From Alphaproteobacteria bacterium (lineage in GTDB: Bacteria > Pseudomonadota > Alphaproteobacteria > SHVW01), in assembly GCA_016869645.1 (NCBI GenBank), contig VGDO01000018.1, positions 1 through 49,965 on the forward strand: DNA of 49,965 nt. The letters run 5' to 3'. Of this stretch, positions 46,695 through 49,965 are shown piece by piece. Below the pieces are notes generated by a model that saw only the letters and a program-made list of their open reading frames with translations, was not told the origin of the DNA and did not search any database. The translations under genes were made by a program, and so were the position numbers. Numbering within the stretch: position 1 is the first letter of the stretch; every line of letters starts with the position of its first letter.

Positions 46695-47575
46695 CGGCGC
46701 ATCTCCTCGGAGATATCGCGGTTCGACTGGGCAAGCCGCCAGTCGACGATGAGATTGAGGGCAATGTTCAAGCTGAAGATGGCGAACGCCGGCGCCAGCG
46801 TGGCGACGGCGCCAAAATTGATGCCCGAGAGGTTCTCGCGGACCATCATGCCCCAGTCCGCACTTGGCGGTTGAATGCCGAGCCCGAGGAAGCTGAGCGA
46901 GGCGAGCAGAAGGATGGTGAGGTTGAACCGCGTGCCGAGATCGGTCAGAAGCAGAGGCATCACGTTCGGCAGAATCTCGCGCCACATGATCCACCACTTG
47001 TTTTCGCCGCGCGCAATGGAGATCTCGACGAACTCCATGGCATAGACGTCGAGCGCGCCGGCGCGCGCAATGCGGAACACGCGCGTGGCCTCGATCACGC
47101 CCACCGTGCAGACCAGAACGGGGATGCTCGTGCCGAGTGCCGTGATCACCACGAGCGCCAGCATGATCGCCGGGATGGACAGCATGATCTCGTTGGCCCG
47201 GCTGAGACTTGCGTCGACCCATGGCCGGCTCAACGCCGCAATGAAGGCGGCGAGCGTGCCGATCACGAAAGCGAGCGCGATGGCGCCCAGCGCCAGGCCG
47301 AGCGTCATGCGCGCCCCATGAACCAGGCGCGAAAGCACGTCGCGACCGAGATAGTCGCTGCCGAGCAATCCGACCTCACCCGGTCGCGCGAAGCTGTCGC
47401 GCGACACGATTTCGCCGACGCCGTAGGGCGCGATGGCGGGCGCAAACATGGCGACGAGAATCCAGACGCCTACGATCGCGAAGCCGATCCAAGCCATCCA
47501 TGCGCTTGCGTCGGCAGGCGCCGACTCGATCGTTTCGCCGTTGCCGGGCGGGCGAACGTCCGCTGAGGCTGTCAT
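46691..47575 (-). CDS. ABC transporter permease, DppC-like (system 3)
   Basis: This 294-residue inner-membrane permease starts at the ATG at 47575, overlapping the DppB stop as ATGA. It has an N-terminal cytoplasmic stretch, a helix near 27-48, LGSDYLGRDVLSRLVHGARMT, a coupling loop with MEFVEISIARGENKWWIMWREILPN split by family-typical residues, and SFLGLGIQPPSADWGMM. The open frame beyond its start belongs to the DppB gene in another frame. Confidence 0.9.
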   Translation of the reverse strand: MTASADVRPPGNGETIESAPADASAWMAWIGFAIVGVWILVAMFAPAIAPYGVGEIVSRDSFARPGEVGLLGSDYLGRDVLSRLVHGARMTLGLALGAIALAFVIGTLAAFIAALSRPWVDASLSRANEIMLSIPAIMLALVVITALGTSIPVLVCTVGVIEATRVFRIARAGALDVYAMEFVEISIARGENKWWIMWREILPNVMPLLLTDLGTRFNLTILLLASLSFLGLGIQPPSADWGMMVRENLSGINFGAVATLAPAFAIFSLNIALNLIVDWRLAQSNRDISEEMRR

Positions 47576-48519
47576 CGCGGGTACCTGCGGCGCGGATTGG
47601 CCACCAGCGCAAGCAGGTCGGCCGTGAGATTGAGCGCCACGAACGCGAAACAGAAGATCATTGCGCAAGCCTGCACGACGGGAATGTCGCGTGTTCCGAC
47701 GGCGTCGACCAGCAGCTTGGCCATGCCCGGGTAGTTGAACACGACCTCGACGATCACGACGCCGGTGACGAGGTAGGCGAGATTGAGCGCGATGACCGTG
47801 ATGATCGGGGGCAGCGCGATCGGCAGAGCGTGAAGGAGAACGATGCGGGCGCGTGGCATGCCTTTCAGGATCGCCATCTCGATGGCCGGCGAGGTGAGTG
47901 CCGTCAGCAGCGCCGATCTCGTCATGCGCGCCATCGGCGCGATCACTGCCACGGTCAGCGTCAACACCGGCAGCGTCATCGACCGGAAATGGTCGACGAA
48001 TCCTTGCGGCTCGCTGGCGAACGACACTGCCGGCAGCCATCTCAGGTTGACGGCAAAAAGGATGACGAGCAGTGTCCCGACGAGAAATTCCGGTCCGGAC
48101 AGGAAGACCATGGTGGCGCCCGAGGTCAGGCGGTCGAACCAGGATCCCGCCCGCATCGCCGCCAGCAGGCCGAGCACGACGGAGATCGGCACGGCGACGA
48201 GAGCCGTGACGCCGGCGAGCCGCAATGTATAGGGCAGCCGCTCGCCGATCATCGTGGCAATCGACTGGCCTGATCCGAGCGACTTGCCGAGATCGCCGGA
48301 AGCCAACGAGAAGAGCCAGGTGACGTAGCGCTCCGGCACGGGGCGATCGAGGTTGAGCTGCTGACGGATCGCTGCAACGTCGACATTGGCGGCCCCTTGC
48401 CCGAGCACCGCGGTCACCACATCACCCGGGAGAATCTCGGTGCCGGCGAAGACGACCAGGGAAATGGCGGGAATGGTCAGCAGACCGGTCGCGACCCGCT
48501 GGGCCAGGAGCCTGATCAC
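47572..48519 (-). CDS. ABC transporter permease, DppB-like (system 3)
   Basis: This 315-residue inner-membrane permease starts with GTG at 48519. It has an N-terminal helix (about 10-30), the exposed loop with LNLDRPVPERYVTWLF and a coupling loop with AILKGMPRARIVLLHALPIALPP. The ribosome site is weak, and a 198-base gap with a strong hairpin separates it from the binding-protein gene. Lower expression than the binding protein is expected. Confidence 0.9.
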   Translation of the reverse strand: MIRLLAQRVATGLLTIPAISLVVFAGTEILPGDVVTAVLGQGAANVDVAAIRQQLNLDRPVPERYVTWLFSLASGDLGKSLGSGQSIATMIGERLPYTLRLAGVTALVAVPISVVLGLLAAMRAGSWFDRLTSGATMVFLSGPEFLVGTLLVILFAVNLRWLPAVSFASEPQGFVDHFRSMTLPVLTLTVAVIAPMARMTRSALLTALTSPAIEMAILKGMPRARIVLLHALPIALPPIITVIALNLAYLVTGVVIVEVVFNYPGMAKLLVDAVGTRDIPVVQACAMIFCFAFVALNLTADLLALVANPRRRYPR

Positions 48520-48680
48520 GATGCTTGGCCGGCGGAAAGGCTCCGGCTCCGTGCACTCGAAGAAGTGTGTAGCACCACCATTGCCGGTATTAGACCACGG
48601 TCAGCCGGCGGAACACTCGCCAGACCGCATGAGCGCGCGCCCCCTGGGCGAGGCATCGAATCCGCACGCCCCGAGAGAAG

Positions 48681-48708
48681 GGCGGCAGGCGCATTGTCGC
48701 CCGCCGCC
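48681..48708 (-). promoter_or_regulatory. Stem-loop downstream of the system 3 binding-protein gene
   Basis: GGCGGC-A-GGCG (48681-48691) pairs with CGCC-C-GCCGCC (48698-48708), ten pairs with one mismatch and a six-base loop. It starts nine bases past the stop codon at 48718. There is no U-run on the transcribed strand, so partial termination or 3'-end protection is more likely than full termination. Confidence 0.6.
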
Positions 48709-48717
48709 ACCGGAAAT

Positions 48718-49965
48718 CTACGCCATCCAGATGGTCTCGGAGAGGCGTGCGCCGCCCGCCTCCGAGATCGCATGCGGCTGATAGCCTTGCAGCTTGGCCG
48801 ACCGTGCATCGAGATAGTCCATGAAGATCGGCAGGATCGTGCCGCCCTCGTCGGCCACGATGCGCTGCACGTCGCAGTATATCTCCTTCCGCTTGGCTTG
48901 GTCATTGATCGACCGCCCGGCCTTGAGCAGCTGGTCGACCTTGTCGCTGCGGAAGCGGGTCTCGTTCCATCGTGCATCGGACATGTGATTGACGCTCAGG
49001 ATCATGTCGGCGGTCGGACGGCCCTGGAACGTCGACATGTGGAACGGCCGCTTCATCCAGACATTGCCCCAATAGCCTTCGACCGGCTCGCGCCTGATCT
49101 CGAAATTGAGGCCGATCTTCGCCGCGCTTTGCTGGAAATGGACGGCGATGTCCGGTCCTTCGCCGCCCATCGCTTCGGAAGTGTGGAGCAGAAGCTTCGC
49201 CTGCTCCAGGCCGGACTTCTTCAGATGGAACTTCGCCTTGTCGGGGTCGTAGGCGCGCTGGGGCATGTCACGGCAGTAGAACGGATCGACCGGCGGAACC
49301 GGGTGATCGTTGGCGAGCGTGCCGAAGCCCTTGCGGACATCGCGCAGGATGCCCTCGCGGTCGATCGAATACTTGAGCGCCAGGCGGAGGTCGAGGTTGT
49401 CGAAGGGCGCCTGGTCAACCATCATCGGCAGCGTGATGAAGCGCGTGCCCTTGCCGGCCGCCATCTTCACCTGATCCGAGCGCTCGATCAGCGAGATCTG
49501 CCGGGGATCGACGCGCGTGATGAATTCGACGTCGCCGGCCAGGAGCGCATTCATGCGCGCCTGCGAATTGGGAATGCCGAACGTTTCCAGTTCGTCGAGA
49601 TAAGGCAGGCCGGACTTCCAGTAGTTGGGATTGCGCTCGGCCGTCATGCGCACGCCGGGACGGAACGACTTGAGCTTGAACGGACCGGTCCCGACCAGAT
49701 TCGGGAAATCGGTGAAGCCTTCGGGAACCACGATGGGATCCATGTAGCCGAGACACATCGGCAGATCCGCGTTCGGTTCCTTCATCTCGATGCGGACCGT
49801 CAGCGGCCCGTCGCTCTTGATGTCCTGGACCGCCGCGAAAAGATATGTGGCGATCGACTGATTGGGCGGACGGTGCATGTTGAGTGAGTAGACGACATCG
49901 TCCGCCGTCATGCTCTTGCCGTTGTGGAAGACCACGCCCGAGCGGAGTTTGAACGTCCAGACGAT
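48718..49965 (-). CDS. ABC transporter substrate-binding protein, peptide/nickel family (system 3, partial)
   Basis: This is the C-terminal part, about 415 residues, of a periplasmic receptor; the start and signal peptide are beyond the window. The frame is open to base 49965. Family phrases include LRSGVVFHNGKSMTADDVVYS, GTGPFKLKSFRPG and NPNYWKSGLPYLDE, all of the SBP_bac_5 family. It is the first gene of the A-B-C-ATPase-GMC operon. The family binds peptides, opines and related compounds; the ligand cannot be inferred. Confidence 0.92.
   Translation of the reverse strand: MVWTFKLRSGVVFHNGKSMTADDVVYSLNMHRPPNQSIATYLFAAVQDIKSDGPLTVRIEMKEPNADLPMCLGYMDPIVVPEGFTDFPNLVGTGPFKLKSFRPGVRMTAERNPNYWKSGLPYLDELETFGIPNSQARMNALLAGDVEFITRVDPRQISLIERSDQVKMAAGKGTRFITLPMMVDQAPFDNLDLRLALKYSIDREGILRDVRKGFGTLANDHPVPPVDPFYCRDMPQRAYDPDKAKFHLKKSGLEQAKLLLHTSEAMGGEGPDIAVHFQQSAAKIGLNFEIRREPVEGYWGNVWMKRPFHMSTFQGRPTADMILSVNHMSDARWNETRFRSDKVDQLLKAGRSINDQAKRKEIYCDVQRIVADEGGTILPIFMDYLDARSAKLQGYQPHAISEAGGARLSETIWMA

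Overview
The window is GC-rich (my estimate is in the mid-sixties percent), densely coded, and built almost entirely of uptake and catabolic genes. The gene families (TRAP and oligopeptide ABC transporters, MmgE/PrpD, M81 metallopeptidases, FCD-type GntR and IclR regulators, TauD dioxygenase, thiolase-like/DUF35 pair, a SbmA/YddA-type ABC protein) and an AatA-like aspartate aminotransferase suggest a metabolically versatile soil or water alphaproteobacterium, broadly Bradyrhizobium- or Reyranella-like. That placement is inference. I see no rRNA or tRNA gene, CRISPR array, insertion sequence or phage gene.

Layout. 1-2525 (minus): a TRAP carboxylate transporter, read P-Q-M, with DctM cut by the window edge. 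2922-4764 (minus): an aspartate-type aminotransferase and an exported MsrB. 4976-7065 (plus): a D-2-hydroxyacid dehydrogenase and an enolase-superfamily enzyme. 6999-11684 (minus): PrpD-like protein, MFS carrier, YddA-like ABC protein. 11881-14679 (plus): a TPP enzyme, a DUF1185 protein and a flavin reductase; 14703-15479 (minus): an alpha/beta hydrolase. 15628-19486 (plus): two paralogous GntR/FCD regulators flanking a small Cys phosphatase, then a class II aldolase and a TauD-type dioxygenase. 19649-23341 (plus): an acyl-CoA module of a thiolase-like protein without the usual Cys, a DUF35 zinc-ribbon protein, an acyl-CoA dehydrogenase and an enoyl-CoA hydratase. 23378-27008 (minus): IclR regulator, M81 peptidase and HemL-like aminotransferase, each joined by a 4-base overlap. 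27222-37497 (plus): two further M81 peptidases, a complete peptide-type ABC importer with a fused double ATPase, an SDR and an Ldh2-type dehydrogenase. 37531-39030 (minus): aldehyde dehydrogenase. 39186-43274 (plus): a second ABC importer with no binding protein, and a small unknown protein. 43258-49965 (minus): a GMC oxidoreductase and a third ABC importer with a fused ATPase; its binding protein runs off the window.

How the parts may work together. Two candidate systems stand out. One, at 23-37 kb, has three different M81 enzymes, an IclR regulator, a class III aminotransferase, an importer and several dehydrogenases. It looks like a pathway for importing a peptide- or amide-like compound, hydrolysing it and oxidising the products. 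The other, at 15.6-23.3 kb, looks like acyl-CoA breakdown ending in aldol-type rather than thiolytic cleavage. A 17-base sequence, GTATACCATATGACAAT, occurs identically before the DUF1185 gene (13486-13502) and, inverted, in the divergent promoter region at 39 kb; a relative lies in the promoter region of the acyl-CoA module. This suggests one FCD-type regulator may control three distant blocks.
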